Below are positions 38,637-47,273 of a stretch of 64,000 nucleotides of DNA, in pieces. The stretch spans positions 1,798,001-1,862,000 of the forward strand of contig OZ244935.1 of NCBI GenBank assembly GCA_965222005.1, written 5' to 3'. Below the pieces are notes generated by a model. That model was not told the origin of the DNA. It made no database searches and saw only the letters and a list, made by a program, of their open reading frames with translations. Origin of the DNA: CBDCTM01 sp965222005. Its GTDB lineage: Bacteria; Bacteroidota; Bacteroidia; Chitinophagales; Saprospiraceae. The position numbers were made by a program, and so were the translations under genes. Numbering within the stretch: position 1 is the first letter of the stretch; every line of letters begins with the position of its first letter.

Positions 38637-38978
38637 ATGAATGACAAGCAACTCAGTCAACAAACTGCCGAACTAATTGCCCGGGATTTCGGGCTCGATA
38701 TTGGGCAGGAGCCGCTTAGCGAGCAGGAGCTCTTCGATTTGCTCGCCAATCAGGTGGCTTACATGATTGAGCATCGTCTCGAAAGCCTGATGAGCCTGAT
38801 GTATCGCTTGGATGTGGCTGAGTATAAAATTGCTCAGGCCCTCTCCCCCCTGGCCACTGAACCTGCCAACGTAGCGCTGGCTACTCACATTCTTGAGCGG
38901 CAAAAGCAGCGTATTCACACCAAGCAATTTTACAAGCAATCGCCTTTGAAGGATATTGATGATGGGTTGAAATTTTGA
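38637..38978 (+). CDS. Conserved-looking hypothetical cytosolic protein
   Basis: A 113-residue soluble protein with no signal peptide. It is predicted nearly all-helical (AELIARDFGL, LFDLLANQVAYMIEHRLESLMSLMYRLDV, ALATHILERQKQRIHTKQFY). ATG 38637 (MNDKQLSQQ) is preferred over a TTG eight codons upstream because that TTG overlaps a good -7 box. The regular amphipathic helices and a proper promoter position support a real gene. I do not recognise the family. Confidence 0.7.
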   Translation: MNDKQLSQQTAELIARDFGLDIGQEPLSEQELFDLLANQVAYMIEHRLESLMSLMYRLDVAEYKIAQALSPLATEPANVALATHILERQKQRIHTKQFYKQSPLKDIDDGLKF

Positions 38979-38999
38979 AAGAAGTAGCGGGAAGAAAGG

Positions 39000-39029
39000 A
39001 AAAAAGCCGCAGCGCAAGGGCCACGGCTT
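39000..39029 (-). terminator. Intrinsic terminator of the minus-strand lipocalin-like gene
   Basis: On the minus strand AAGCCGTGG (39029-39021) pairs with CTGCGGCTT (39012-39004), with two wobbles and an 8-base loop, followed by T-rich sequence (39003 downward). It lies 45 bases past the stop at 39074. Confidence 0.65.
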
Positions 39030-39073
39030 CATCTACATTTCGCTAAAACCTAAAAACTACTATTATTTTTTTC

Positions 39074-39946
39074 CTAAAACGAGGGAGTTGACTCAGTTTT
39101 ATAAAACTTGAATGATTTCATACGAGTACAAAACAGGCTGTTTAGCTCGCTTACACCCAGGACCTGTTCGAAACTGAGGTGCTGTTCAAGCGAATTGACT
39201 TCGGTAAGCCGGACGTACTGACTGGAATATACCTGCTCAGGGCTTCCGTCCCGGGTAAGGTGGAACACGAGGTACTGCCCGTCATGCGTAATTTCCCAAA
39301 ACCCTTCCTCTTCGATGTCCACCATGTGGCTACCCATTTTCCTTTGGTAGGTCCCATCTTCGTTGAATTGATACTCCAAAAAAGCGCCGTTCATCTCCAC
39401 AAAAGTGCCACAGTCCTCCAGGTTGTTTGCAATATCGAAAGGATAACCATTGTGGCTCCAGTGCCCGGTAATGGTAGCGCGCAGGCGCTCCAGCTCCTTG
39501 GCTGATTTGGCAGGTGTGTATTTCAGATGCTTGCTTTCCTGCAAGTCGATATCCTTGAGTTGGAGTCCTTCGCAGGTCTGCTTCACTTCGTACACGAGCT
39601 CTTCATTGAGGGTGTTGTCAAAAACGACGAGATACACATGCTGGCCCAAAGATTCGAGATGCCATTGCTGGGTTTCGTACTGAGTATGTCCATTGCTATA
39701 GACAGTGACTACATCCAACAGGCCAAAATCATTGAACTGCAAAAGCTGTTTCATACCAGTGTTTTTACTGCCACCAATCTGATCGATCCAGATACCTTCC
39801 AGCAAATCTTTTTCAATCCGACCAGCCTCACTGCCATAGGGAATGGAAGCCTCGAAGGCGAGGCGGCATTTGTCATCTGGAGCACCGTTTGTAAATAGTG
39901 TGGATAGCATAGCAGCCAGAAAAGGAATGAAATAAGTCGCTTTCAT
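39074..39946 (-). CDS. Exported protein with two lipocalin-like halves
   Basis: A 290-residue protein with a signal peptide (ATYFIPFLAAMLSTLFTNGA) and no lipobox. Two halves look alike in pattern: LLEGIWIDQIGG...LLQFNDFGLLDVV (about 48-150) and ITGHWSHNGY...FLEYQFNEDGTYQRKMG...GFWEITHDGQYLVFHL (about 158-260). The GxW start and alternating strands are typical of lipocalin-like domains. Four or more Cys may form disulfides outside the cytoplasm. Substrate and role are unknown. A terminator follows the gene. Confidence 0.75.
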   Translation of the reverse strand: MKATYFIPFLAAMLSTLFTNGAPDDKCRLAFEASIPYGSEAGRIEKDLLEGIWIDQIGGSKNTGMKQLLQFNDFGLLDVVTVYSNGHTQYETQQWHLESLGQHVYLVVFDNTLNEELVYEVKQTCEGLQLKDIDLQESKHLKYTPAKSAKELERLRATITGHWSHNGYPFDIANNLEDCGTFVEMNGAFLEYQFNEDGTYQRKMGSHMVDIEEEGFWEITHDGQYLVFHLTRDGSPEQVYSSQYVRLTEVNSLEQHLSFEQVLGVSELNSLFCTRMKSFKFYKTESTPSF

Positions 39947-39989
39947 TGGATTAATTTTTGGTTTCTGAAAATTTAGAAGGATAGCTGCT

Positions 39990-40121
39990 GTGTTGTGCCT
40001 GGGTTACGCTTATATCAACAAGAAGGGCTCTCAGGATGTTGCTTCTCTTAGTAACCTACTCGACTATCAGGCGGCTTTAGTCGATAAAGAGCGGGTTATT
40101 TTGGATGGTGAAATTTTATAG
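39990..40121 (+). CDS. Possible 43-codon peptide or gene remnant
   Basis: A frame from GTG 39990 (or TTG 39993) to TAG 40119-40121 encodes LCLGYAYINKKGSQDVASLS and a helical end NLLDYQAALVDKERVILDGEIL. The amino-acid composition is protein-like, but there is no ATG and no visible ribosome site. It lies alone between divergent genes. It may be a degraded gene or chance. Confidence 0.25.
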   Translation: MLCLGYAYINKKGSQDVASLSNLLDYQAALVDKERVILDGEIL

Positions 40122-40142
40122 GGTTCAGTTTTTTTGACCAAT

Positions 40143-40157
40143 TAGCTTTGAAAGCTA
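40143..40157 (+). promoter_or_regulatory. Palindrome with -7 box before the 150-residue gene
   Basis: TAGCTTTGAAAGCTA is a perfect 7+1+7 palindrome whose left half, TAGCTTTG, fits TAnnTTTG and ends 29 bases before ATG 40180. A regulator site overlapping the promoter is possible; alternatively it is a terminator-like hairpin with GGGCTTTTTATTTTT following. Confidence 0.35.
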
Positions 40158-40179
40158 TCAGGGCTTTTTATTTTTACGG

Positions 40180-40632
40180 ATGATGAAAAGGATACGGATT
40201 TTGATAATGAGCATTGCGCTGGTTGGTAGCGCAGCTACTTTAATAGCTCAGGATAATTACATCCATGCCTTTGGGGTGCGTGGCGGCCCCCTTGTCGGCC
40301 TTGGCTACAAGCAATTTATCGGAGTGCCCAGTGTGATTGAAGGGATTGCCGGATACAATTTTACCAATGGGCGCAGGTGGGTGTTGACAGGCCTGTACCA
40401 GCATCACTTCTTTATCAATTACCAGCTCAATTGGTTTGGCGGTGCCGGACTTAGCTTTTCCTTCAACGATCAAAGCCTGCGCTTGCTTGGTGATTTGATG
40501 ATTGGGCTGGAATATACCATGCCCCGCTTTCCTGTCAATGTTTCAATCGATTACAAACCTTCGGTTCACATCTTCAAAGGGCGGTTCTTTTGGAATGAAT
40601 TCGGCATCTCGGCTCGTTATATAATCAGGTGA
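40180..40632 (+). CDS. Small outer-membrane beta-barrel-like protein
   Basis: A 150-residue exported protein: signal peptide to about residue 23 (ILIMSIALVGSAATLIAQ), then alternating strands with glycines and aromatics (HAFGVRGGPLVGLGYKQF, IAGYNFTNGRRWVLTGLYQHHFF, WFGGAGLSFSF, MIGLEYTMPRFPVNVSIDYKP) and a C-terminal strand EFGISARYIIR. The pattern suggests a small 8-strand barrel like OmpA/OmpW-fold proteins. It precedes recO by 19 bases and may share its transcript. No specific function is known. Confidence 0.75.
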   Translation: MMKRIRILIMSIALVGSAATLIAQDNYIHAFGVRGGPLVGLGYKQFIGVPSVIEGIAGYNFTNGRRWVLTGLYQHHFFINYQLNWFGGAGLSFSFNDQSLRLLGDLMIGLEYTMPRFPVNVSIDYKPSVHIFKGRFFWNEFGISARYIIR

Positions 40633-40651
40633 ATGAATACCCCGCTTAGGC

Positions 40652-41380
40652 ATGATTATTAAAACCAAAGGCATCATCCTTCGATCTGTCAAATACTCCG
40701 AAACGAGTTTCATTACCGATATTTATACCGAACAAAAAGGCCTGCAATCCTATATTATCAGCGGGGTGCGCAGCAAGCGGGCCAAAGTAAGCGCCGGACT
40801 GCTACAGGTGATGAGCCTGGTGGAATTGGTCGCTTACTACCGGGTGGATAAGCAATTGCACCGCACCAAAGAAATCAAGGCCGCTTATATTTATCAATCC
40901 CTTCCCTTTGATGTGACCAAGAGTGCAGTGGGCATGTTTATGGCAGAGCTGGCTCAAAAGACTATCCGGGAGCAGGAAGAAAACCGGCCCCTTTTTCAGT
41001 TTTTGTACAACAGCTTCCATGCGCTGGATCAAAGCGGACAATCAGTGGCCAACCGGCATTTGCACTTCATGCTCCAGCTCTCCGGCTTTTTGGGCTTTCG
41101 CCCGCACGGCCAATACTCAACTGCACGGCCTATATTCGACTTGCAGGAGGGCCAATTTTTAGCCGAAGCACCGCATCATTTACATTTTTTGGACGAATCG
41201 AAAAGCAGCATTCTTAGTCAATTGCTGCATATTGAGATAGAAAAGGCCTATCAACTGAAAATCGATCGCAATACCCGCCAGCAGCTTTTGCGTGCCCTGA
41301 TCGACTTTTATCGCCTGCATGTTGAGAATTTCAAAGGGCTGAATGCTCATTTGATACTGGAGGAGGTGCTGGGAAGCTGA
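40652..41380 (+). CDS. recO: DNA repair protein RecO
   Basis: Recombination mediator that, with RecR, loads RecA on SSB-coated DNA. The 242 residues have the N-terminal OB-fold start MIIKTKGIILRSVKYSETSFITDIYTE-type signature, VRSKRAKVSAGLLQVMSLVELVAYYR, and a helical C-terminal domain. The zinc-cysteine motif of some RecO proteins is absent, as is common in this phylum. It is the only recombination-mediator gene seen in the window. Confidence 0.94.
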   Translation: MIIKTKGIILRSVKYSETSFITDIYTEQKGLQSYIISGVRSKRAKVSAGLLQVMSLVELVAYYRVDKQLHRTKEIKAAYIYQSLPFDVTKSAVGMFMAELAQKTIREQEENRPLFQFLYNSFHALDQSGQSVANRHLHFMLQLSGFLGFRPHGQYSTARPIFDLQEGQFLAEAPHHLHFLDESKSSILSQLLHIEIEKAYQLKIDRNTRQQLLRALIDFYRLHVENFKGLNAHLILEEVLGS

Positions 41381-41474
41381 ATATAGTGATACTATCCAAT
41401 ATCGGGGGATCGTTCATAAACTTACCCAAAGATCGAAATAAATTGGAGGCTTTGGCAATCATACATTATTCCTT

Positions 41475-43982
41475 ATGACCAATAAGCAAGACATTGTAGA
41501 TAAGATGCAAGCGGCAAAACGAGCATTGATCGGCCGTTGGGAGCAGTTTCGGCTGGCCTATCCGCGCCTCAGCACCTTTACCAAATACGCAGGCCTGCTA
41601 GCCGCTACCGGGCTATTTGGCCTTTTCTGTCTGCTCATGCTAGTGCGTTTTGGAGCTTTTGGCAAAATACCCAGCCAGCAGGAATTGGCTGCCATCCAAA
41701 ACCACGCTGCCTCCGAAGTTTACTCTGCCGACAGCGTGTTGCTGGGCAAATACTACATCGAAAACCGAAAGCCGGTCGATTATGAAGACATCTCTCCCGA
41801 TCTGGTCAATGCGCTCATTGCTACGGAAGATGCCCGCTTTTTTGAACATCGCGGTGTCGATATCAGGGCATGGGGCCGGGTATTACTCAAAAGCGTGTTG
41901 CTGAGTCGCCAATCATCGGGCGGAGGCTCTACCATTAGCCAGCAATTGGCCAAGAATCTCTTCCCGCGGCGTCGTTTTTGGCTTTTTACCATTCCGGTCA
42001 ATAAGATCAAGGAGATGTATGTGGCCAGAAGACTGGAAAAAGTATATACCAAAAGCGAGCTCATCAACCTGTATTTAAATACAGTACCTTTTGGCGGCAA
42101 TATGTTTGGGGTCGAAGTAGCAGCGGAGCAGTTATTTAGCAGTACGGCCAAAAGCCTCAAAACGGAAGAGGCCGCCATGCTGGTAGGCATGCTAAAAGCC
42201 AACACCTACTACAGCCCTCTGCGCCATCCCGAGCGGGCACGCCAGCGCCGCAACCTAGTGCTTGACCAAATGGCCAAATACGGCTATCTGGATGAGCAGG
42301 CAACAGACTCTTTGCAGCAGCTCCCTCTTGAGCTACAATACAAGCGCGAAAGCAGCCAGGAAGGCTTGGCCACCTATTTTCGGGAGCATTTGAGGCAGGA
42401 ACTGGACGGTCGCTTGAAGAAGCATACAAGCCCTGACGGGGCTGCTTACAACCTCTACACAGATGGCTTGCGCATTTATACTACCATCCATTCCAAAATG
42501 CAAACCTTTGCCGAAGAAGCGGTGCAGGAGCATCTGGCAAAGCTACAGAAGAGCTTCGACGCTCATTGGAAGGGGCGCAAACCCTGGGGCAATGACAAGA
42601 TATTGTATCGGCAAATGCGTCTCACAAGCCGATATCAAGCGCTAAAGGCATCGGGTAGGACGGAGGAAGAGATCATCGAGCAGTTCAATCAACCGCGGAG
42701 AATGCAGATATTTGGCTGGGATGGGGAAGAGGAAAAGGAAATGAGCCCGATGGATTCGTTGAAGCATTACTACTCCCTGCTGAATACAGGTTTCCTGGTC
42801 ATGGAGCCTGGCACGGGCGATATTTTGGCCTGGGTGGGAGGTATTGATTTTAAATATTTTCAATACGATCATGTAAAATCGCGACGGCAGGTTGGCTCTA
42901 CTTTCAAACCGATCGTTTACGCCGGAGCGATTCGCAGCGGCTTCCGCCCTTGCGACTATTACTACAATCGCTTGGTAACCTACACAGATTATGAAGATTG
43001 GCAGCCGCATAATTCAGATGGCCAATATGGCGGAGTGTACAGCATGGAGGGCGCCCTCAGTAAATCTGTGAATGCGGTAGCGGTGGACCTCATCGTGCGC
43101 ACGGGCGTTGACAGCATACGCCAATTGGCCCATCAAATGGGTGTGACCAGCGATATCCCCCAAGCACCTTCTATAGCTTTAGGCACAGCGGATATTTCGC
43201 TCTTCGATATGCTCAAAGTATATGGCACTATTGCCAACCGGGGCAAGCGCCCCGAGCCGCGTTATATCAGTCGGATAGAGGATGGCGAAGGAAAGCTAAT
43301 CCTTTCTGTGGATCGCCAGCCGAAAGATTTTGAGACCATATTGAGCGTCGATCAGGCAGACATGGTTCGCCAATTAATGCAAACAGTGATAGATAGTGGG
43401 ACGGCCCGGCGCCTGCGCTATCAATATGGCATATATACCCCCATTGCCGGCAAAACGGGCACTACTCAATCGCATGCCGACGGATGGTTTATTGGCTTTA
43501 CGCCGAGACTGGCCGCAGGTGTCTGGGTAGGCGGTGAATATCCCGATGTCAGATTTCGCTCACTCCGACTGGGCCAGGGGGCCAATACGGCCCTTCCGGT
43601 GTGGGCCAGATTCATGAAGAAGGTATATACTGATAAGGAATTTAGGCAATATAAATTTGATGATTTCCCCGAGCCGGAACTGGAGGTAGTTGAAGCACTG
43701 GATTGTGCACCTTTTTATGAAAATATTGCGATGGTGCCGGATACTACAGATACGGATGATTTTCAAACTGCACTGCAGGATCTGCTCGGCGTATTTAAAA
43801 ACAAGGATGCCAAAAAAAAGGATAAGAAAGTGAATGTAAATCCGCGCACCATCATTATTGAGCAGCAAAAAGCCAAGGAGCGCGAGCAAATTCGCAAGAA
43901 AAATGAGAAATTGAAAAAGCGGCGCAAACGTAAAAAAAAGCGTAAGGAGGCCTGGGATAAGCTTTTTAAGAAAAAAAATTAA
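41475..43982 (+). CDS. Class A penicillin-binding protein (PBP1A type)
   Basis: Inner-membrane enzyme that polymerises glycan strands and cross-links peptides. The 835 residues have one transmembrane helix (about 38-58), a GT51 domain with catalytic Glu118 in EDARFFEHRG and GGSTISQQLAKNLFPR, and a transpeptidase with Ser475 in GSTFKP, SVNAVAV (SxN) and KTGTTQSHADGWF near 660. The C-terminus (about 770-835) is an extremely basic tail with runs of Lys/Arg, not part of the catalytic fold. The gene is monocistronic by spacing and convergent with the aminotransferase. Confidence 0.95.
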   Translation: MTNKQDIVDKMQAAKRALIGRWEQFRLAYPRLSTFTKYAGLLAATGLFGLFCLLMLVRFGAFGKIPSQQELAAIQNHAASEVYSADSVLLGKYYIENRKPVDYEDISPDLVNALIATEDARFFEHRGVDIRAWGRVLLKSVLLSRQSSGGGSTISQQLAKNLFPRRRFWLFTIPVNKIKEMYVARRLEKVYTKSELINLYLNTVPFGGNMFGVEVAAEQLFSSTAKSLKTEEAAMLVGMLKANTYYSPLRHPERARQRRNLVLDQMAKYGYLDEQATDSLQQLPLELQYKRESSQEGLATYFREHLRQELDGRLKKHTSPDGAAYNLYTDGLRIYTTIHSKMQTFAEEAVQEHLAKLQKSFDAHWKGRKPWGNDKILYRQMRLTSRYQALKASGRTEEEIIEQFNQPRRMQIFGWDGEEEKEMSPMDSLKHYYSLLNTGFLVMEPGTGDILAWVGGIDFKYFQYDHVKSRRQVGSTFKPIVYAGAIRSGFRPCDYYYNRLVTYTDYEDWQPHNSDGQYGGVYSMEGALSKSVNAVAVDLIVRTGVDSIRQLAHQMGVTSDIPQAPSIALGTADISLFDMLKVYGTIANRGKRPEPRYISRIEDGEGKLILSVDRQPKDFETILSVDQADMVRQLMQTVIDSGTARRLRYQYGIYTPIAGKTGTTQSHADGWFIGFTPRLAAGVWVGGEYPDVRFRSLRLGQGANTALPVWARFMKKVYTDKEFRQYKFDDFPEPELEVVEALDCAPFYENIAMVPDTTDTDDFQTALQDLLGVFKNKDAKKKDKKVNVNPRTIIIEQQKAKEREQIRKKNEKLKKRRKRKKKRKEAWDKLFKKKN

Positions 43983-44056
43983 TTGCTTTTACTCTTTGAT
44001 AAATTTGATGCTCCTTTCCTGGTGGCGCAGCCCTTGTGCAGGTTTCAGCTATTCCA

Positions 44057-45247
44057 TTAGCGAATTGCCACATCGAAAGCATCCAATAAAACCTGAGCAG
44101 CCCGCCGGATTTCTGCTTCGCTAATAATCAATGGCGGAGCCAGCCGTAAGCTACGGTTGTTAAACAAAAACCAGTCAGTGATCAGCCCTTTAGTCAAACA
44201 GCTTTTGATGACGGTTTGGACCTGCTCAAAATTGGCCAGTTCAATGGCCAGCCATAGCCCTGCCGATCGTAGATCGAGGATGGCGGGGTGCTTCAATAAT
44301 AATCGGAACAGCGCTTCTTTTTCAGCTACTCTTTCTATCCAGTCTTCTGCAAGCAAAGTTTCCAGCGTAGCCAATGCCGCGGCGCAGCTGAGCGGATGGC
44401 CGCCAAAAGTAGTGATATGGCCCAGCGCCGGCTCATAGCTGAGTACCTCCATAATCTCCTTGGAGGCAATAAAGGCTCCGATGGGCAATCCTCCACCCAT
44501 ACCTTTGGCCAGTAACAAAACATCGGGCACTACACCAAAACGCTGAAAAGCAAAGAGGCTGCCCGTGCGACCATAGCCGGTCTGAATTTCATCAAAAATA
44601 AGCAAAGCTCCCACTTCATCGCAGCGGCGGCGTAGCTTCTGGAGGTAGCCATCTTCAGGAGTACGAAGGCCCCATTCAGCCTGTACCGGCTCAATAATGA
44701 CAGCGGCCGTTTGGGTAGTAATCCTTTCAAAGCAAGGCTCACAATTAAAATCGATATGCCGGATGCCGGGCAGCAAAGGGCGGTAGGCCCTGGTGAAATA
44801 ATCGTCGCTCATCAGGCTGGCGGCTCCCTGCGAACTGCCGTGATAGGCCCGATGGCAGGCCACAATCTCGGTGCGGCTGGTGTATCGCTTAGCCAGCTTC
44901 ATGGCTCCTTCGGTAGCTTCGGTGCCGGAATTGACGAGATAGACATTGCTGAGCGAATCGGGCAGCACTTCGGCTAAGGCAGTAGCCAGAAGCACCTGCG
45001 GCGACAGGATGTACTCGCCATATACCATCGTATGCAGGTAGCGTTCGCTCTGCTGCCGGATGGCTTGCATCACTTTTGGGTGGCGATGCCCCAAACAACT
45101 CACCCCGATACCGGCTATCATATCCATGTAGGCTTTGCCTTGTGCGTCGTAGAGATAGAGGCCTTCGGCCCGTTCGATTTCGAGCTGAAGTGGAAAGGCA
45201 CTGGTTTGGGCGAGGTGGGAGAGGAAAAGTTGGCGAAGGTTGGGCAT
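44057..45247 (-). CDS. Class III aminotransferase, acetylornithine/ornithine type
   Basis: PLP enzyme of 396 residues related to ArgD and ornithine aminotransferases. Visible motifs: YMDMIAGIGVSCLGHRHPKV, the PLP phosphate-binding VNSGTEATEGAMKLAKRY, CHRAYHGSSQGAASL, IFDEIQTGYGRTG (cofactor Asp) and the Schiff-base Lys in LLLAKGMGGGLPIGAF. No arginine-pathway genes are nearby, so the amino donor cannot be settled; 4-aminobutyrate, ornithine or acetylornithine are all possible. Transcribed away from the TPR lipoprotein gene. Confidence 0.9.
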   Translation of the reverse strand: MPNLRQLFLSHLAQTSAFPLQLEIERAEGLYLYDAQGKAYMDMIAGIGVSCLGHRHPKVMQAIRQQSERYLHTMVYGEYILSPQVLLATALAEVLPDSLSNVYLVNSGTEATEGAMKLAKRYTSRTEIVACHRAYHGSSQGAASLMSDDYFTRAYRPLLPGIRHIDFNCEPCFERITTQTAAVIIEPVQAEWGLRTPEDGYLQKLRRRCDEVGALLIFDEIQTGYGRTGSLFAFQRFGVVPDVLLLAKGMGGGLPIGAFIASKEIMEVLSYEPALGHITTFGGHPLSCAAALATLETLLAEDWIERVAEKEALFRLLLKHPAILDLRSAGLWLAIELANFEQVQTVIKSCLTKGLITDWFLFNNRSLRLAPPLIISEAEIRRAAQVLLDAFDVAIR

Positions 45248-45358
45248 AGAATTTTAGTATTAATGCGTTATTTTACAAACTTTTATCACCCTTGTGAACT
45301 GCTGGCATAGTTTTTTTGAAGAAAATATTGGTGGTAGTTTTAATATAAACTCATTTCA

Positions 45359-45925
45359 ATGCGAATACATATTGTTTTTTGTTTGTTTTTTACGCTTTCG
45401 CTTGCTTGCAATTCAGGTAAGCCCGAACAATCCAATGGCCCTACAGCCAGCAGCGGTGATGATAAAAAAGAGCTATTGGAGCAGGAGATCAAGGCGCTGG
45501 AGACGGAGCTTCGGAGTCAGTCGGCCACAAAGTTGGACAAAGAGAAGGCGCTGGAGTTGATCCTCAAAAGTGAGCGTTTTATCAGTAGTTTCCCCAAGGA
45601 TCCTGTGGTACCCGATCTTTTGTTCCGCACGGCCGATCTGGCGCGTGGCATTGCTGACTATGGCCTGGCCATCAAGCACTGGGGTACGGTGTACAATGAT
45701 TATCCGCGTTACGAAAAGGCTCCGGATGCGCACTTCCTGATCGGCTTTACTTTTGAGAATTACCTCAATGATAAAAAGCAGGCAAAGCAGTATTATCAAC
45801 AATTTTTAAAAAAATATCCCGGCCACCACCTGGCCTCACAGGTCGAACATCTTTTGCAAGTGATCGACAAATCGCCGGAAGAGCTGGTCAAAGAGTTCCA
45901 AAAGAAAAACGAACAAAATAAATGA
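45359..45925 (+). CDS. TPR-type lipoprotein
   Basis: A 188-residue lipoprotein: signal core IVFCLFFTLSLAC with lipobox Cys17, then a Ser/Gly linker and a coiled-coil stretch (KKELLEQEIKALETELRSQ). TPR-like helices follow: KALELILKSERFISSFP, LLFRTADLARGIADYGLAIKHWGTVYNDYP, HFLIGFTFENYLNDKKQAKQYYQQFLKKYPGHH. The form resembles periplasmic YbgF/CpoB-like TPR proteins, but that is only a fold-level likeness. Upstream is the divergent aminotransferase. Confidence 0.82.
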   Translation: MRIHIVFCLFFTLSLACNSGKPEQSNGPTASSGDDKKELLEQEIKALETELRSQSATKLDKEKALELILKSERFISSFPKDPVVPDLLFRTADLARGIADYGLAIKHWGTVYNDYPRYEKAPDAHFLIGFTFENYLNDKKQAKQYYQQFLKKYPGHHLASQVEHLLQVIDKSPEELVKEFQKKNEQNK

Positions 45926-46074
45926 GCCGCACAGGTATTTGCACAGCCTGTTACCATTTTGTTAAAGTCGCCCCTTTCAGCCCAAAGTGTCGGCTTCCCA
46001 GGCTTCTGGCTGATGCATGGCTGCGTTATTTGTCATATCTTGCATAGGCTTTTTTGAATAAAAAAATAAGGAAT

Positions 46075-47238
46075 ATGAGATGGACTTTTGCACTGAGCTT
46101 GCTGTTGTTTGGCGCTACCACTACTATGGCTCAAGGTATTGACTTTTTTCACGGCGATTGGGAAGAAGCGCTGGAAAAAGCTAAAAACGAGGAGAAAATC
46201 ATTTTCGTCGATGCGTACACTACCTGGTGTGGCCCCTGCAAACGCATGGCTAAATCGGTATTCCCGGACCCCGGCGTTGGCGAGTTTTACAATGAGCATT
46301 TTGTGAGTATGAAGATAAACATGGAAAGCTCCGAGGGCACCGCTTTTATGGCCAAATACCCGGTGACGGCCTATCCCACGCTCTACTTTATTGATGGAAA
46401 TGGCAAGGTAGTTCTACATACCAAAGGTGCCCGGAAGGCGGATCAGTTTATCGAACTGGGCCGCTCTGCGTTGGCTAAGCAGGACAATAGCCAGGCTTAT
46501 GCCGAGGCCTACGAAAAAGGCGATCGCGATCCGGAGTTGGTGTACAAATACGTCAGAGCCCTCAACAAGGCAGGCAAGCCCAGCCTCAAGATCGCCAACG
46601 AATACCTGGCCACTCAAAAGGATTTGACTACCGACCAAAATCTGCGCTTCATTCTTGAAGCTACCACAGAAGCTGATTCCCGCATCTTCGATTTGCTCGT
46701 CAAGCACAAGGCTCAAATAGTAGCTCTTAGCTCTGCCGAGCAGGTACAAAAGAAAATGGAGAGCGCCTGCATTCGCACATCGAAAAAGGCCATCGAGTAT
46801 CAAAGCGAAGACTTGCACCACGAGGCCAGAGCCAAACTTATCAAATATGGAGGCAAGCACGGTAGCGCCATGGCATACAGTGCTGATATGCGTTTTTATA
46901 GCGCTGTGGGTGATGTGAAGAATTATCTGAAAGCGTGCAATACGTATGTGAAAAAAGAGGCGGGCAGCGATGCGAGTAAGCTTTATGAAGTAGTGCAAAA
47001 CATACAAGCCAGCTTTCCCACAGACGGCAAGGCAATGAGTCAGGCAGAAAAATGGGCCAAAAAGACCGCTTTGAACGGAGGCTTATTCAAATATTATTTT
47101 TCGTATGCTACCATCCTGTACAAAAACGGCAAGAAAAGTGAAGCATTAAAAATAGCCCGCAAAACGCTGGAATTGGCCGATCAGCAAAACCGCCGCCCAG
47201 TAGAAATGCTGATCGAGCGCATTGAGGCAGCCGGCTAA
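46075..47238 (+). CDS. Exported thioredoxin-fold protein, copy 1
   Basis: A 387-residue protein: signal peptide (FALSLLLFGATTTMAQ), then a thioredoxin domain (about 25-130) with active site TTWCGPCKRMAKSVF and the cis-proline strand VTAYPTLYFIDGNG. The remaining 250 residues are helical with TPR-like character (YAEAYEKGDRDPELVYKYVRAL, YATILYKNGKKSEALKIARKTLELAD). ATG 46075 is preferred to a TTG seven codons earlier. Probably a periplasmic disulfide reductase or isomerase. A paralogue follows after 35 bases, so the pair arose by tandem duplication. Confidence 0.88.
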   Translation: MRWTFALSLLLFGATTTMAQGIDFFHGDWEEALEKAKNEEKIIFVDAYTTWCGPCKRMAKSVFPDPGVGEFYNEHFVSMKINMESSEGTAFMAKYPVTAYPTLYFIDGNGKVVLHTKGARKADQFIELGRSALAKQDNSQAYAEAYEKGDRDPELVYKYVRALNKAGKPSLKIANEYLATQKDLTTDQNLRFILEATTEADSRIFDLLVKHKAQIVALSSAEQVQKKMESACIRTSKKAIEYQSEDLHHEARAKLIKYGGKHGSAMAYSADMRFYSAVGDVKNYLKACNTYVKKEAGSDASKLYEVVQNIQASFPTDGKAMSQAEKWAKKTALNGGLFKYYFSYATILYKNGKKSEALKIARKTLELADQQNRRPVEMLIERIEAAG

Positions 47239-47273
47239 TTTTTTTTTAACAGTTTTAAGAAACACCTCAGCAA

